A stretch of 64,000 nucleotides of DNA, taken from contig JAKVCO010000011.1 in NCBI GenBank assembly GCA_022448245.1, forward strand, positions 47,236-111,235, given 5' to 3'. A program made the position numbers and the translations under genes. The DNA is from Paracoccaceae bacterium. GTDB lineage: Bacteria > Pseudomonadota > Alphaproteobacteria > Rhodobacterales > Rhodobacteraceae. Below are positions 7,398-16,836 of the stretch, in pieces. How positions within the stretch are numbered: the first letter of the stretch is position 1; the number at the start of each line of letters is the position of its first letter. The notes beneath the pieces were generated by a model that was not told the origin of the DNA, did no database searches, and saw only the letters and a program-made list of their open reading frames with translations.

Positions 7398-9106
7398 TGG
7401 ATCAGCCTCAGTTGGTCGATCGCACCAGCGATGGACTTGAATGCCGCGTCCAGGCCGCTGCCGTCGACTTCGTAGTAGTAGTTGTCGTTCTCGGCGCAGT
7501 ACTTCATTACCTCTTCGCCGGCCGTGGGGGCCTCGAAGGCGATGGAGAATATGATCACGTCCTCGCTCTTCACCGCGTCGCAAATATCCTCGAGGCGGCC
7601 ATCAGCGGATGAGCCATTTTCGTGGTTCTCGGACGGGGTCCAGTAATCGTAGTAGATTGCTGGCGTGTCATAGGACCAGGCGTAGCGGCGGCCGTTCCAG
7701 TACTTGTACGCGTCAGGATCGGCGTAGAGATAGAAGTAGTCCGCGAAGTCATACGTGTAGAACTGCTTCAGAAGATCCTGGTAGGAGAAGGCCTGCAGGT
7801 CAGACGGGATTTGCGTCGGCGAATACCAATCGTCATCGTCGAGGTTGTTGGCCTCACGCGGACGGTACCAGCGCTCACCCCAATCATTGTCAGGGAAGTT
7901 CACGAGCCAGCCGTCCCAGCTATCCGACGAACCCCAGGAAGGGCTGTAGAAGATGTCGGGCGCCATGGCGGCATTCGTGCCGTCGGTGGTTTTCAGGCGG
8001 CCCAGAAGGTCGCGCTGATACGTGTTCTGACCGTCGGTCATCAGAACGATCACCTTCATCACGTTATCGGTGCCGTAGTCACGCGGCCAATCGGTGATGA
8101 TGTTGCTGCGGTTGTTCGCCGTGATCATGTTGTTGACCACAGGGCGCATTGCCGGATCGATGAGCGCGGCGGCCCACTTCATGCCAGCGTCCACAGCCGT
8201 ATTACCGCCGCCTGCAAGGCCATCGATATGCGCTTTGAGTTTCACAGGATCGGTTTCGAACGCCATGATCGAGTGCGCATCATTGTCGGGGCAATGCGTG
8301 TTCGCATTGGCCGGCGTTGCCATGCTGCCAAAGCCGCGAGCAAAGTGGCCCACACGCTCCAGCTGCTGCGTCGGCGTGATCGCGCGCGTCAGGAAGTCGT
8401 CGTCATAGAAACGGATGCAGTGGCTTTCCTCGTGCCAATCGGTGGGGTTGAGGTAGCCCAAAAGCTCAGAGCCAGCATTCACGGTCGCGTTGTAGGGGAT
8501 GATGGACATCATGGTGATGCCTTCAGCCGGAATCTGCGATCCGATCATGTCGTCGATAAAGTCGTTGGCGGCGTCCTGCAGCGTCTCCAGCTTGGACTCA
8601 GTACCGTCGTGGTTGTTCCACGTCATGGAGCCCGAGATATCGACAACGAGCGAGATTTCGATGTCAGAGATCGTCTCGATAGCGGAACCACCGGCCTCGG
8701 ATGCCAGCGACTTCACGCCCACGAGGTGAAGGAACGCCGTCGCGATTTCGGTCCGCGTCTCAACAGTCACCTGTTTCGAGTTGAAGGCCGTCTGAACGTC
8801 CGTGTCGACGAGGAAGTCGATCATGCCCGTCTTCGCAAAGTAGTCGGTCACGACGTCTTCTGGCGTCTGCGTATTTTCAAGGTTGGCTGCTGCCAGAACC
8901 GCGCGGTCCACGGTCTGCTGCAACTTCATGCGTTGCGCTTCCATCCGCGCGACGTCAACGGCCAGGCCGCCCATCACCAGCATCAGAGTGAACACGATCA
9001 ACGCGAACACAAACGCAGCCCCGCTTTCATCCTTGCGGAACGCATTAACTTTCTCACGGCCCTTATTCAGGGACCTGCAAATGGTTTTAATTGCCCTGTA
9101 ACTCAT
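7394..9106 (-). CDS. TadG-like protein with von Willebrand factor A domain
   Basis: 570 residues. The N-terminus has the TadG pattern: RKDESG followed by one membrane helix (AAFVFALIVFTLMLVMGGLA, about 30-50) and the helix DVARMEAQRMKLQQTVDRAV. A vWA domain follows, with the metal-binding DISGS at about 156-160 and IVLMTDGQNT later. Between these and the end of the domain sits an insertion unusually rich in Tyr, Trp, Phe and Asp (roughly residues 375-485). The ATG at 9106 (MSYRAIKT) follows GAGGGGTG. It leads the tadG-tadE-tadF-like run; such proteins are thought to sit at the cell surface beside Tad pili. Confidence 0.85.
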   Translation of the reverse strand: MSYRAIKTICRSLNKGREKVNAFRKDESGAAFVFALIVFTLMLVMGGLAVDVARMEAQRMKLQQTVDRAVLAAANLENTQTPEDVVTDYFAKTGMIDFLVDTDVQTAFNSKQVTVETRTEIATAFLHLVGVKSLASEAGGSAIETISDIEISLVVDISGSMTWNNHDGTESKLETLQDAANDFIDDMIGSQIPAEGITMMSIIPYNATVNAGSELLGYLNPTDWHEESHCIRFYDDDFLTRAITPTQQLERVGHFARGFGSMATPANANTHCPDNDAHSIMAFETDPVKLKAHIDGLAGGGNTAVDAGMKWAAALIDPAMRPVVNNMITANNRSNIITDWPRDYGTDNVMKVIVLMTDGQNTYQRDLLGRLKTTDGTNAAMAPDIFYSPSWGSSDSWDGWLVNFPDNDWGERWYRPREANNLDDDDWYSPTQIPSDLQAFSYQDLLKQFYTYDFADYFYLYADPDAYKYWNGRRYAWSYDTPAIYYDYWTPSENHENGSSADGRLEDICDAVKSEDVIIFSIAFEAPTAGEEVMKYCAENDNYYYEVDGSGLDAAFKSIAGAIDQLRLIQ

Positions 9107-9362
9107 GTCACACCCCTCTCGCCGGAACCCACCCAAAGTTCCAAAGTCTTAATGACCGCCAGTGGCGGCTGAATTGGGGCAGAAATGAGGATTTCCGCGC
9201 GACAATAAGGTATTAGCGAGGCCGTGAATTCGAATTTGGCGCTAATAGGCTCCTGGAAGTGTGATTGTCTTTGAAATGGAAAAGCCTCGCGTTCGGGGGA
9301 GATTCGGCTAGGCTGACGTCGGGCGCAGGAGGAGGCGTCCGGATTAAACGAAAGGATGCGCC

Positions 9363-10793
9363 ATGCACCGCGCTTCAGAGCCCTCATTCCGAGAAAGCGT
9401 TGACCTCATGTTCGCCCGAGCGGTGAAGCTGATGGATCTGCCGCCGGGCATGGAAGAGAAGATTAGGGTCTGCAATTCCACATATACCGTACGTTTCGGG
9501 GTGAAGCTGAGAGGCGCGATCCACACATTCACGGGCTACCGCGCTGTTCATTCCGAACACATGGAACCCGTGAAGGGCGGAATCCGCTACGCCACCAGCG
9601 TTAACCAAGATGAGGTCGAGGCGCTCGCCGCGCTCATGACCTATAAATGTGCCTTGGTGGATGCGCCCTATGGCGGCTCGAAGGGTGGTCTGTGCATCGA
9701 CCCGCGTCAGTGGGACGAGGACGAGATGGAGCGCATCACGCGCCGTTTCGCCTACGAGCTGATCAAGCGTGACCTCATCGACCCGGCGCAGAACGTGCCT
9801 GCCCCAGACATGGGTACAGGCGAGCGTGAGATGGCGTGGATGGCCGACCAATACCAGCGCATGCACACCACAGACATCAACGGCCGCGCCTGTGTGACGG
9901 GTAAGCCGGTGAACGCGGGCGGTATCCAAGGCCGCACCGAGGCTACCGGTCGCGGCATTCAATATGCCTTGCAGGAGTTCTTCCGGAACCCCGGCGACGT
10001 GAAAGCAGCAGGCCTTAGCGGCACGCTCGACGACAAGGCGGTCATCCTTCAGGGCCTCGGCAACGTGGGCTATCACGCGGCGCTTTTCCTGAGCACAGAG
10101 GACGGCGCGCGCATCGTGTGCGTTATCGAACGCGATGGCGCGGTGTCGAACCCCGATGGCCTCGATATCGACGCGCTGCGGGCCCACATCGTTGAGACGG
10201 GCGGCGTGAAGGGCTTTGCAGGAGGCGCCTATACGGAGGATGGCTCGGCTCAGCTCGAAGCGGATTGTGATATTCTGGTCCCGGCCGCGCTCGAAGGCGT
10301 CATCCATATGGGCAACGCTGCCAACGTGAAGGCGCCGCTGATCATCGAGGCCGCAAATGGTCCTGTGACAGCCGGGGCTGACGAGATCCTGCGAGACAAG
10401 GGCTGCGTGATCATTCCTGACATGTATGCCAACGCGGGCGGTGTGACGGTGTCCTATTTCGAGTGGGTCAAGAACCTCTCTCACATCCGCTTTGGGCGCA
10501 TGCAGCGCCGCCAGGAAGAGACACGGCACCAGCTGATCGTGGACGAGCTCGAGCGCATCAGCTCGGACGCGTCGATCAACTGGACGCTCTCGGACGGCTT
10601 CAAGGACAAGTATCTGCGCGGGGCAGGGGAGCTTGAGCTCGTCCGCTCGGGCCTCGATGACACGATGCGCGGTGCCTATAACGATATGGCCGAGGTCTGG
10701 CGCACACGCGATGACGTGCCTGATCTGCGCACGGCGGCCTATCTTGTCTCCATCGGGAAGGTGGCTGCGAGCTATAAGGCCAAGGGGCTCTAG
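9363..10793 (+). CDS. Glutamate dehydrogenase family protein (Glu/Leu/Phe/Val dehydrogenase)
   Basis: 476 residues. Reversible oxidative deamination of an amino acid, most likely glutamate. Seen: the N-terminal HSEHMEPVKGGIRYA segment, the catalytic lysine region PYGGSKGGLCID near residue 103, the cofactor-domain motif LQGLGNVG near residue 228, and ANGPVT and PDMYANAGGVTVSYFEW toward the C-terminus. Length is a little above the hexameric 410-450 class. The ATG follows AAAGGATG. The 256 bases upstream, shared with the divergent tadG-like gene, hold the promoters; no specific site stands out there. Confidence 0.9.
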   Translation: MHRASEPSFRESVDLMFARAVKLMDLPPGMEEKIRVCNSTYTVRFGVKLRGAIHTFTGYRAVHSEHMEPVKGGIRYATSVNQDEVEALAALMTYKCALVDAPYGGSKGGLCIDPRQWDEDEMERITRRFAYELIKRDLIDPAQNVPAPDMGTGEREMAWMADQYQRMHTTDINGRACVTGKPVNAGGIQGRTEATGRGIQYALQEFFRNPGDVKAAGLSGTLDDKAVILQGLGNVGYHAALFLSTEDGARIVCVIERDGAVSNPDGLDIDALRAHIVETGGVKGFAGGAYTEDGSAQLEADCDILVPAALEGVIHMGNAANVKAPLIIEAANGPVTAGADEILRDKGCVIIPDMYANAGGVTVSYFEWVKNLSHIRFGRMQRRQEETRHQLIVDELERISSDASINWTLSDGFKDKYLRGAGELELVRSGLDDTMRGAYNDMAEVWRTRDDVPDLRTAAYLVSIGKVAASYKAKGL

Positions 10794-10811
10794 GCACCTC
10801 AGCGGCAAGAT

Positions 10812-10845
10812 GCCGATGCGCGCGCATTTGTGAGTGTGCATCGGC
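10812..10845 (+). other. Inverted repeat after the glutamate dehydrogenase gene
   Basis: GCCGATGC (10812-10819) and GCATCGGC (10838-10845) form an 8-bp stem around an 18-base loop. A second pairing, CATTTG (10825-10830) with CAAATG (10847-10852), would exclude the first. There is no T-run, so it is not a classical terminator. Two mutually exclusive pairings could be an attenuation-like leader for the gene at 10890, or chance. Confidence 0.35.
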
Positions 10846-10889
10846 GCAAATGTTTGTTTATGGTGCCCCAAAGCAGGGAAGGCAGAAGA

Positions 10890-11327
10890 ATGACAAAGAT
10901 CGTTTCCAAGAAGTTTTCCACGAGCGCTGTGGCGCTCGCAGCAGCGCAGGCAGCTGTTCTGGCGCCTATCGCCCCATCGATCGCGCTGGCCTCCGAGGCC
11001 GACGATACGCTGACGCTGGTGACGGCTGGTTTTGACGGCGCGCTTTTGCCTGCAGACGCAGAGCCCAACGGCGCGCAGATGGCGATCACAGGTCAGGTCT
11101 TCCTCGCGAGCGCTGACGCGGAAGTTTCTGAGTTCATGCTGATCAGCGATACGGGCTTTTGCCCTTGGTGCGGCTCTGCCGATCACGGGATGGCAGTAGA
11201 GGTTCAGCTGGACAGCCCCATCGCCCTTGAGCACGGCGCGCAAGTCACCGTCGAAGGCGCCCTTGAAGCTCTGAGCGCAGGCAATGGCCACACGGCCACG
11301 CGGATGCTGGGTGCAGTGGTTCTTTAA
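10890..11327 (+). CDS. Small exported protein with CPWC motif
   Basis: 145 residues starting MTKIVSKKFSTSAVALAAAQ, a typical signal peptide with predicted cleavage after ALA near residue 33. The mature domain is mostly beta strand and contains GFCPWCGSADHG near residue 92, a CxxC with a nearby His that could bind metal or be redox active. Start chosen at 10890 because the signal peptide begins there, with GGAAGG upstream; an in-frame start at 10830 has no such support. No named family is recognised, and nothing ties it to the preceding dehydrogenase. Confidence 0.75.
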   Translation: MTKIVSKKFSTSAVALAAAQAAVLAPIAPSIALASEADDTLTLVTAGFDGALLPADAEPNGAQMAITGQVFLASADAEVSEFMLISDTGFCPWCGSADHGMAVEVQLDSPIALEHGAQVTVEGALEALSAGNGHTATRMLGAVVL

Positions 11328-11342
11328 AAGGCCGCAGGGACC

Positions 11343-11648
11343 TTACCAGGTGCGCATGTCGAGCGCCCAACGCCAAAATGCGGATTCGTCGTAAACCCAG
11401 CGACGCTCTGGAGGCACGTTATAGCGGTAGAACCGTCGCCAGCCCCGAGAAAATACAATACGAAAAAAAAGATAGTACCAAGCAGCGAAAGCCGCTGGGA
11501 CGAAGGCGTATCCTACGGCGTCGCTTTGAGTGACCGCTGCTAAGATAAGCAGGAGGAACGCACATCCCAGCCAAAGGAAACCGCGTTTTGCGCGCGCCTT
11601 GTAGTCTATGGGCGGAAACAGCTCCGAAAAATATTCGTCTTCGCTCAT
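11343..11648 (-). CDS. Small two-helix membrane protein
   Basis: 101 residues starting MSEDEYFSELFPPIDY. Two adjacent hydrophobic segments (GFLWLGCAFLLLILAAV and AVGYAFVPAAFAAWYYLFFRIV) suggest a hairpin in the inner membrane, with an aromatic and arginine-rich C-terminus. Longer in-frame starts up to 11837 would overlap soxB and add low-complexity sequence, so the 11648 ATG is preferred. It is divergent from soxB, with 142 bases between. Function unknown. Confidence 0.65.
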   Translation of the reverse strand: MSEDEYFSELFPPIDYKARAKRGFLWLGCAFLLLILAAVTQSDAVGYAFVPAAFAAWYYLFFRIVFSRGWRRFYRYNVPPERRWVYDESAFWRWALDMRTW

Positions 11649-11790
11649 GCTCGATATGTAGCGTGCGGGTGTTTCGCTTGAAAGACGGGCCTCGGGCGCC
11701 TCGCCGTGCAAAAACGACGCGGGGTGTCGCGGGGGGTCTTGGCCTTCCCCACCAGATGCGGTTTCTTCTCGCTGACACGCGAGGAGAGAC

Positions 11791-13044
11791 ATGCGTTTTT
11801 CAGCCTGGGAAATCCTGAAGCAAGGCCTCACCGGCAATAAGGGCTGGACGCCGCATTGGCGCAGTCCCGACCCGAAGTCGGCCTATGATGTGGTGATCGT
11901 TGGCGGCGGGGGCCATGGCCTTTCGACGGCGTTTTACCTCGCCAAGGAGTACGGGATCACCAACGTGGCTGTGCTGGAGAAAGGCTACATCGGGGGCGGC
12001 AATGTGGGGCGCAACACGACGATCGTGCGGGCCAACTACATGCTGCCGGGGAACTCGGAGTTCTATTCTCATTCGCTGAAGCTGTGGGAGCGGCTCGAGG
12101 AAGATACGAACTTCAACGCGATGCATTCCCAGCGGGGGATCATCAACCTCTTCCATTCCGACGGTCAGCGCGACGGCTATGCGCGGCGTGGCAACCAGAT
12201 GCTGAGCCAGGGCGACGACGCGATCCTGCTCGATAATGCCGGCGTGCGGGAGAAGCTGCCTTACCTCGATTTCGACCAGACGCGGTTCCCGATCTACGGC
12301 GGTCTTTATCATCCGCGCGGCGGCACGGCGCGCCATGATGCGGTAGCCTGGGGATACGCGCGGGGCGCGGATATGCGCGGCGTCGACATCATTCAGAATT
12401 GCGAAGTGACCGGCATCGATATTGAGGGGGGCGTCGTCAAAGGCGTGCAGACCTCCCGCGGGCCGATCCGGGCCAAGCAGGTGGCGCTAATCACGGCCGG
12501 CCGGTCGAGCCAGACGGCGGCCATGGCGGGTATGACCATTCCGGTGGAGAGCCACATCTTGCAGGCCTTCGTGTCCGAGGGGCTCAAACCCTGCATCGAT
12601 CACGTGGTGACCTATGGCATGGGCCACTTTTATATCAGCCAGTCGGACAAGGGCGGGCTCGTCTTTGGGGGCGATCTGGACTTCTACGCGAGCTATGCGA
12701 GCCGCGGGAACCTGCCCATGGCCGAGCACGTGCTGGAGGCGGGCATGACGTTGATGCCGATGATCGGGAAGGCGAAGATGCTGCGGTCCTGGGGTGGGAT
12801 CATGGATATGACGCCCGATGGATCTCCCATCATCGACAAGACGCCCACGGAGGGGCTGATCCTGAATTGCGGCTGGTGCTACGGCGGCTTCAAGGCCGTA
12901 CCGGGGTCGGGCTATTCGACGGCGCATCTCTTGGCGACGGGGGAGCATCACCAGCCTGCGGCGGGGTTCCGGCTGGACCGGTTCCGCACGGGCCGTGGTC
13001 TTATGGACGAGGAGGGGACCGGTGCTCAGCATAATCTCCACTAG
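11791..13044 (+). CDS. soxB: Sarcosine oxidase subunit beta
   Basis: Flavin-bearing subunit of heterotetrameric sarcosine oxidase, which demethylates sarcosine to glycine and passes the one-carbon unit to tetrahydrofolate. 417 residues, the family length. The FAD-binding motif DVVIVGGGGHGLSTAFYLAK begins near residue 33, with EKGYIGGGNVGRN after it, and GGTARHDAVAWGYA near residue 178 lies in the region that carries the flavin-linked histidine in this family. C-terminal CGWCYGGFKAVPGSG is typical. First gene of soxB-soxD-soxA-soxG. Confidence 0.96.
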   Translation: MRFSAWEILKQGLTGNKGWTPHWRSPDPKSAYDVVIVGGGGHGLSTAFYLAKEYGITNVAVLEKGYIGGGNVGRNTTIVRANYMLPGNSEFYSHSLKLWERLEEDTNFNAMHSQRGIINLFHSDGQRDGYARRGNQMLSQGDDAILLDNAGVREKLPYLDFDQTRFPIYGGLYHPRGGTARHDAVAWGYARGADMRGVDIIQNCEVTGIDIEGGVVKGVQTSRGPIRAKQVALITAGRSSQTAAMAGMTIPVESHILQAFVSEGLKPCIDHVVTYGMGHFYISQSDKGGLVFGGDLDFYASYASRGNLPMAEHVLEAGMTLMPMIGKAKMLRSWGGIMDMTPDGSPIIDKTPTEGLILNCGWCYGGFKAVPGSGYSTAHLLATGEHHQPAAGFRLDRFRTGRGLMDEEGTGAQHNLH

Positions 13045-13107
13045 GCTGTGGTCTGGCGCTCCCGCTGCGCGGATCGCCCCACCCCCCATCCCCGAAGGAC
13101 GCATCAC

Positions 13108-13377
13108 ATGAGACTGAAGTGCCCAATCTGCGGAGAGCGTGACAGCCGCGAGTTCACCTATATGGGCCATGCCTCGATGCTTGAGCGGCCCGCGCCGGAT
13201 GCCGGAGACGTGGTGTGGGACGACTATCTGCACAATCGCGAGAACATCGCCGGGGTCGTTGAGGAGCTTTGGCAGCACACCGAGGGTTGTGGGGCCTGGC
13301 TCGTAGTTCAACGCGATACCCGTACTCATGAAGTACTGGGCGTAAAGCTCGCGCGGGAGGTGGCTCGTGCGGGTTGA
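13108..13377 (+). CDS. soxD: Sarcosine oxidase subunit delta
   Basis: 89-residue zinc-binding subunit of heterotetrameric sarcosine oxidase. Begins MRLKCPICGERDSREF with the CxxC pair, and a third cysteine lies in HTEGCGAWL, matching the family zinc site. The ATG at 13108 follows the soxB stop by 63 bases with GAAGGA upstream. The last 11 bases overlap the start of soxA, so translation is coupled. Confidence 0.95.
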   Translation: MRLKCPICGERDSREFTYMGHASMLERPAPDAGDVVWDDYLHNRENIAGVVEELWQHTEGCGAWLVVQRDTRTHEVLGVKLAREVARAG

Positions 13378-16294
13378 GGGTAAGGGACGGATCGACCGCT
13401 CGCGGCCTGTCGATTTCCATTTCGACGGCGTCAAATACGGTGGCTATGCGGGGGACACGCTCGCCTCTGCGCTGTTGGCCAACGACATCCGGCTTGTGGG
13501 CCGCTCGTTCAAGTATCACCGCCCGCGCGGGATCCTTTCGGCGGGCTCGGAGGAGCCCAATGCCTTGATGACGGTGGGCGAGGGCGCGGCTGCCGAGCCT
13601 AACATCCGCGCACCCATGCAGGAGCTCTATGATGGGCTTGTGGCGCGTTCCCAGAACGCGTGGCCCTCGCTCAAATACGATGTGCTTGAGGCCAACGACC
13701 TTCTCGCGCCGTTCCTGAGCGCAGGCTTCTACTACAAGACCTTCATGTGGCCGAAGAGCTTTTGGGAGGGCGTGTACGAGCCCTTCATTCGCCGTGCCGC
13801 AGGCCTAGGCGCGCTGTCGGGGGAGGCCAATCCGTCGATGTATGCGCGCGCCTTTGCAGAATGCGATGTTCTCGTGATCGGCGGTGGTCCGGCGGGCCTG
13901 AGGGCTGCGCGGGCGGCCGTTGAAGCAGGGCTCGATGTCATCCTCGCCGATGAAAGCTGGGAGATGGGCGGGCGGCTTCTTTCTGAGACCGAAGAGATTG
14001 AGGGCCAGCCCGCCGCCGCATGGGCTGAGGCTGAGGCCGTGAGCCTTGCTGACATGGGCGTGCGCATGATGACGCGCACCACGGTCACCGGCGCCTATGA
14101 CACTGGCGTCTTTGGCGCGCTGGAGAAGCGGGGTCACCATACGCCCCATCGCACCGATGCGCCGCATGAGGTGTTCTGGCGGATTGCAGCGCGCCGAGCG
14201 GTGCTTTGCGCGGGCGCGCTCGAGAGGCCTATTGCGTTCCGCAACAATGACCGTCCTGGTGTCATGACCGCTGGCGCGGTGCGCAGCTATGTCAATCGCT
14301 TCGGTGTGGCTCCCGGCAAGCGCGTGGCCATCTTTGGCAATAACGACAGCGCACACCAGACCGCACGGGATTTGCTCGGCGCCGGCGTCAAAGTCACTGC
14401 CGTAATCGACAGCCGCGCTGACGCCCAGGTGGACGTGGATGCCCCAGTCATCACAGGTGGCAAAGTGGTCGGTACGAAAGGTCGCCTCGGCCTTGAACAG
14501 ATTATTGTGGATGAGAATGGCACCACTCGGTCGCTGATGGCAGATTGCCTCGCCATATCAGGGGGATGGAACCCAACGGTGCACCTGACGTGCCACATGA
14601 ACGGCCGCCCTGTGTGGGAGCCTTCGATTGCGAGTTTCGTTCCCGCGGAAGGCGCCGTGCCGGGCCTCAGCGTGGCCGGCAGCGCTGCCGGGATCATGGA
14701 TACATTCGGTTGCCTGAAAAGCGGCGCGGAGGCGGGCGCTGCGGCGGCCAAAGACCTCGGCGCCAAGGCACCAAAGCTGCCGACGCCGCATGCTAGCGCG
14801 GGCACCTATCAGATTGAGCCGCTTTGGGCGGTGCCCGGCAAGGGGCGTGCATGGCTCGATTTCCAGAACGATGTCACCGTCAAAGACATCAAGCAGGCCG
14901 CGCAGGAGAACTACGCCTCGGTGGAGCATATGAAGCGCTACACCACGCAGGGGATGGCGACCGATCAGGGCAAGAACTCCAACGTTGCGGCGCTGGCAAT
15001 CTTGGCGGACGCCACCGGGCGGGGCCTTCCTGAGACGGGCACGACGACGTTCCGCCCGCCCTACAGCCCAGTGGCGATAGCCGCGATGGGCGCTGGCGCA
15101 CAGGGCAAGGGCTTTGCGCCGCGGCGCTTCACGACCTCGCACGCTGCTACGATCAAACGCGGTGCGCCTATGATCGAGGCGGGTCTTTGGTACCGGCCCT
15201 CTTACTATCCCGAAGAGGGCGAAACGCATTGGCGCGAAAGCTGCGACCGAGAAGTGAACTGGGTGCGCAACGTCGTGGGTGTCTGTGACGTCTCCACGCT
15301 GGGCAAGATCGACATTCAGGGGCCGGATGCAGCCGCCTTCCTCGAAATGGTCTACACCGGCGCGTTCTCGACCCTGAAAGAGGGACGCGTGCGCTACGGC
15401 CTGATGCTGCGCGAAGACGGTCACGTCATGGACGATGGCACCACCGCGCGGATGGGGCCGGAGCATTACGTGATGACCACAACCACCGCCGCGGCAGGGC
15501 AGGTGATGCGCCACCTCGATTTCGTGCATCAGTGCCTGGCGCCTGAGCTGAATGTCTCCTTCATTTCGACGACAGAGCAATGGGCACAGTTTGCTGTCGC
15601 GGGCCCCCGGTCGCGCGAACTGCTGAATGCAGTGCTCGACACCGCCATCGATGATGAGAGCTGGCCCTTCATGTCCTGCGGTGAGATCGGCGTGGCGGGC
15701 GTGCCCGGGCGCCTCTTCCGGATCTCGTTCTCAGGCGAACATGCCTATGAGGTAGCCGTGCCGTCGCGCTATGGCGACAGCCTCTTCCGCCTCCTCGTTG
15801 CACAGGCAGAAGCCATGGGCGGCGGCGCCTACGGGATGGAAGCACTCAACGTGATGCGGATCGAGAAGGGCTTTATCACCCATGCCGAAATCCACGGGCG
15901 CACGACTGCCTTCGACATCGGTATGGGGCGGATGATTTCGCCCAAGAAAGACTGCATCGGCAAGACGATGGCGGCGCGGCCCGGCCTTGTGGATGAAGAT
16001 CGCGAGCAGCTCGTGGGCCTCAAACCTGTCGATCCGAAGGTGTCGCTTACGGCAGGTGCGCATCTCTACAACGATGGCACTTCGCCGGTCGCTGCCAATG
16101 ATCAGGGCTATGTCACCTCGGTGGCCCATTCGCCGACGCTTGGCCACGATATCGCGCTGGGCTTTGTGAGGGGCGGGCGCGACCGCATGGGCGAGACGAT
16201 GCGCTTCTGGGATGGCCTTCGCGACATCGACACGGTTGTTGAGATTTGTTCGCCTGTCTTCCTCGATCCAGAAGGGGAGAAGTTGCGTGGTTAA
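13367..16294 (+). CDS. soxA: Sarcosine oxidase subunit alpha
   Basis: 975-residue NAD- and folate-binding subunit. Order of domains: an N-terminal ferredoxin-like domain without cluster cysteines (YGGYAGDTLASALLANDIRL), a Rossmann module DVLVIGGGPAGLRAARAA near residue 168, a second dinucleotide-binding stretch around GKRVAIFGNNDSAHQTA, and a C-terminal aminomethyltransferase (GcvT-like) half from about residue 600 where tetrahydrofolate accepts the one-carbon unit. The GTG start lies inside the end of soxD, and the gene overlaps soxG by eight bases. Confidence 0.96.
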   Translation: MRVEGKGRIDRSRPVDFHFDGVKYGGYAGDTLASALLANDIRLVGRSFKYHRPRGILSAGSEEPNALMTVGEGAAAEPNIRAPMQELYDGLVARSQNAWPSLKYDVLEANDLLAPFLSAGFYYKTFMWPKSFWEGVYEPFIRRAAGLGALSGEANPSMYARAFAECDVLVIGGGPAGLRAARAAVEAGLDVILADESWEMGGRLLSETEEIEGQPAAAWAEAEAVSLADMGVRMMTRTTVTGAYDTGVFGALEKRGHHTPHRTDAPHEVFWRIAARRAVLCAGALERPIAFRNNDRPGVMTAGAVRSYVNRFGVAPGKRVAIFGNNDSAHQTARDLLGAGVKVTAVIDSRADAQVDVDAPVITGGKVVGTKGRLGLEQIIVDENGTTRSLMADCLAISGGWNPTVHLTCHMNGRPVWEPSIASFVPAEGAVPGLSVAGSAAGIMDTFGCLKSGAEAGAAAAKDLGAKAPKLPTPHASAGTYQIEPLWAVPGKGRAWLDFQNDVTVKDIKQAAQENYASVEHMKRYTTQGMATDQGKNSNVAALAILADATGRGLPETGTTTFRPPYSPVAIAAMGAGAQGKGFAPRRFTTSHAATIKRGAPMIEAGLWYRPSYYPEEGETHWRESCDREVNWVRNVVGVCDVSTLGKIDIQGPDAAAFLEMVYTGAFSTLKEGRVRYGLMLREDGHVMDDGTTARMGPEHYVMTTTTAAAGQVMRHLDFVHQCLAPELNVSFISTTEQWAQFAVAGPRSRELLNAVLDTAIDDESWPFMSCGEIGVAGVPGRLFRISFSGEHAYEVAVPSRYGDSLFRLLVAQAEAMGGGAYGMEALNVMRIEKGFITHAEIHGRTTAFDIGMGRMISPKKDCIGKTMAARPGLVDEDREQLVGLKPVDPKVSLTAGAHLYNDGTSPVAANDQGYVTSVAHSPTLGHDIALGFVRGGRDRMGETMRFWDGLRDIDTVVEICSPVFLDPEGEKLRG

Positions 16295-16802
16295 GCTGAT
16301 TGCAAAAAGCGCGGCTGAGGGTCTGTTGCCGATCTCCGGTCCCGGCGTTGAGGTGACGGAGCCCGCGATGGAAGTGTTGACCTCCTTGGGCGACATAGGT
16401 GGCCTCGCGGCATCTCTGAGAAAGGCCCACGGTCTTGCGCTGCCTGAGGCGGGCGGCATGACGGGCACCGAAGGCAAACGCTGTGTCTGGTTTGATCTGA
16501 GCCACGTGATGCTGATCGGACCGGAGCCCGGCGCGCTGAAAGGCGGCGCTGTCACCGATCAGACTGATGCGTGGTGCCGGGTACTGCTGACGGGGAGCCG
16601 CGTGGCCGAGATGCTGGCCTACCTCACGCCGCTTGATCTGCGCGAGGCCTCCTTCCCGATTGGGAGTGCTGCACGCACACAGGTTGGGCACATGAGCTCC
16701 CTCATTCTGCGCCACGAAGGCGGCTATGAGCTCTTCGTCTTCCGCTCCATGGCCGCGACGCTTGTTCACGAGCTCGAAGAGGCGATCAAGAGCCTGCCCT
16801 GA
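16287..16802 (+). CDS. soxG: Sarcosine oxidase subunit gamma
   Basis: 171 residues, the small GcvT-like subunit that completes the alpha-beta-gamma-delta enzyme. The GTG start at 16287 is preceded by AGGGGAGA inside the soxA coding end, and the two genes overlap by eight bases. The protein begins VKLIAKSAAEGLLP; the DLSHVMLIGPEPGALKG and RSMAATLVHELEEA segments fit the family. No glyA, purU or folD gene follows, although these often accompany sox genes elsewhere. Confidence 0.9.
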   Translation: MVKLIAKSAAEGLLPISGPGVEVTEPAMEVLTSLGDIGGLAASLRKAHGLALPEAGGMTGTEGKRCVWFDLSHVMLIGPEPGALKGGAVTDQTDAWCRVLLTGSRVAEMLAYLTPLDLREASFPIGSAARTQVGHMSSLILRHEGGYELFVFRSMAATLVHELEEAIKSLP

Positions 16803-16836
16803 TTGCGCCTGACGCCCTGCGCGCTATCATCAGGGC

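Noticed and set aside
7622..9172. 516-codon frame antisense to the TadG-like gene
   Set aside because: No domain or signal, and His/Arg/Val-biased composition typical of shadow frames; the vWA protein is clearly the real gene.
9384..11291. 635-codon open frame antisense to the glutamate dehydrogenase
   Set aside because: The dehydrogenase has all family motifs; the antisense frame is rich in Arg, His and Ala and carries no recognisable domain.
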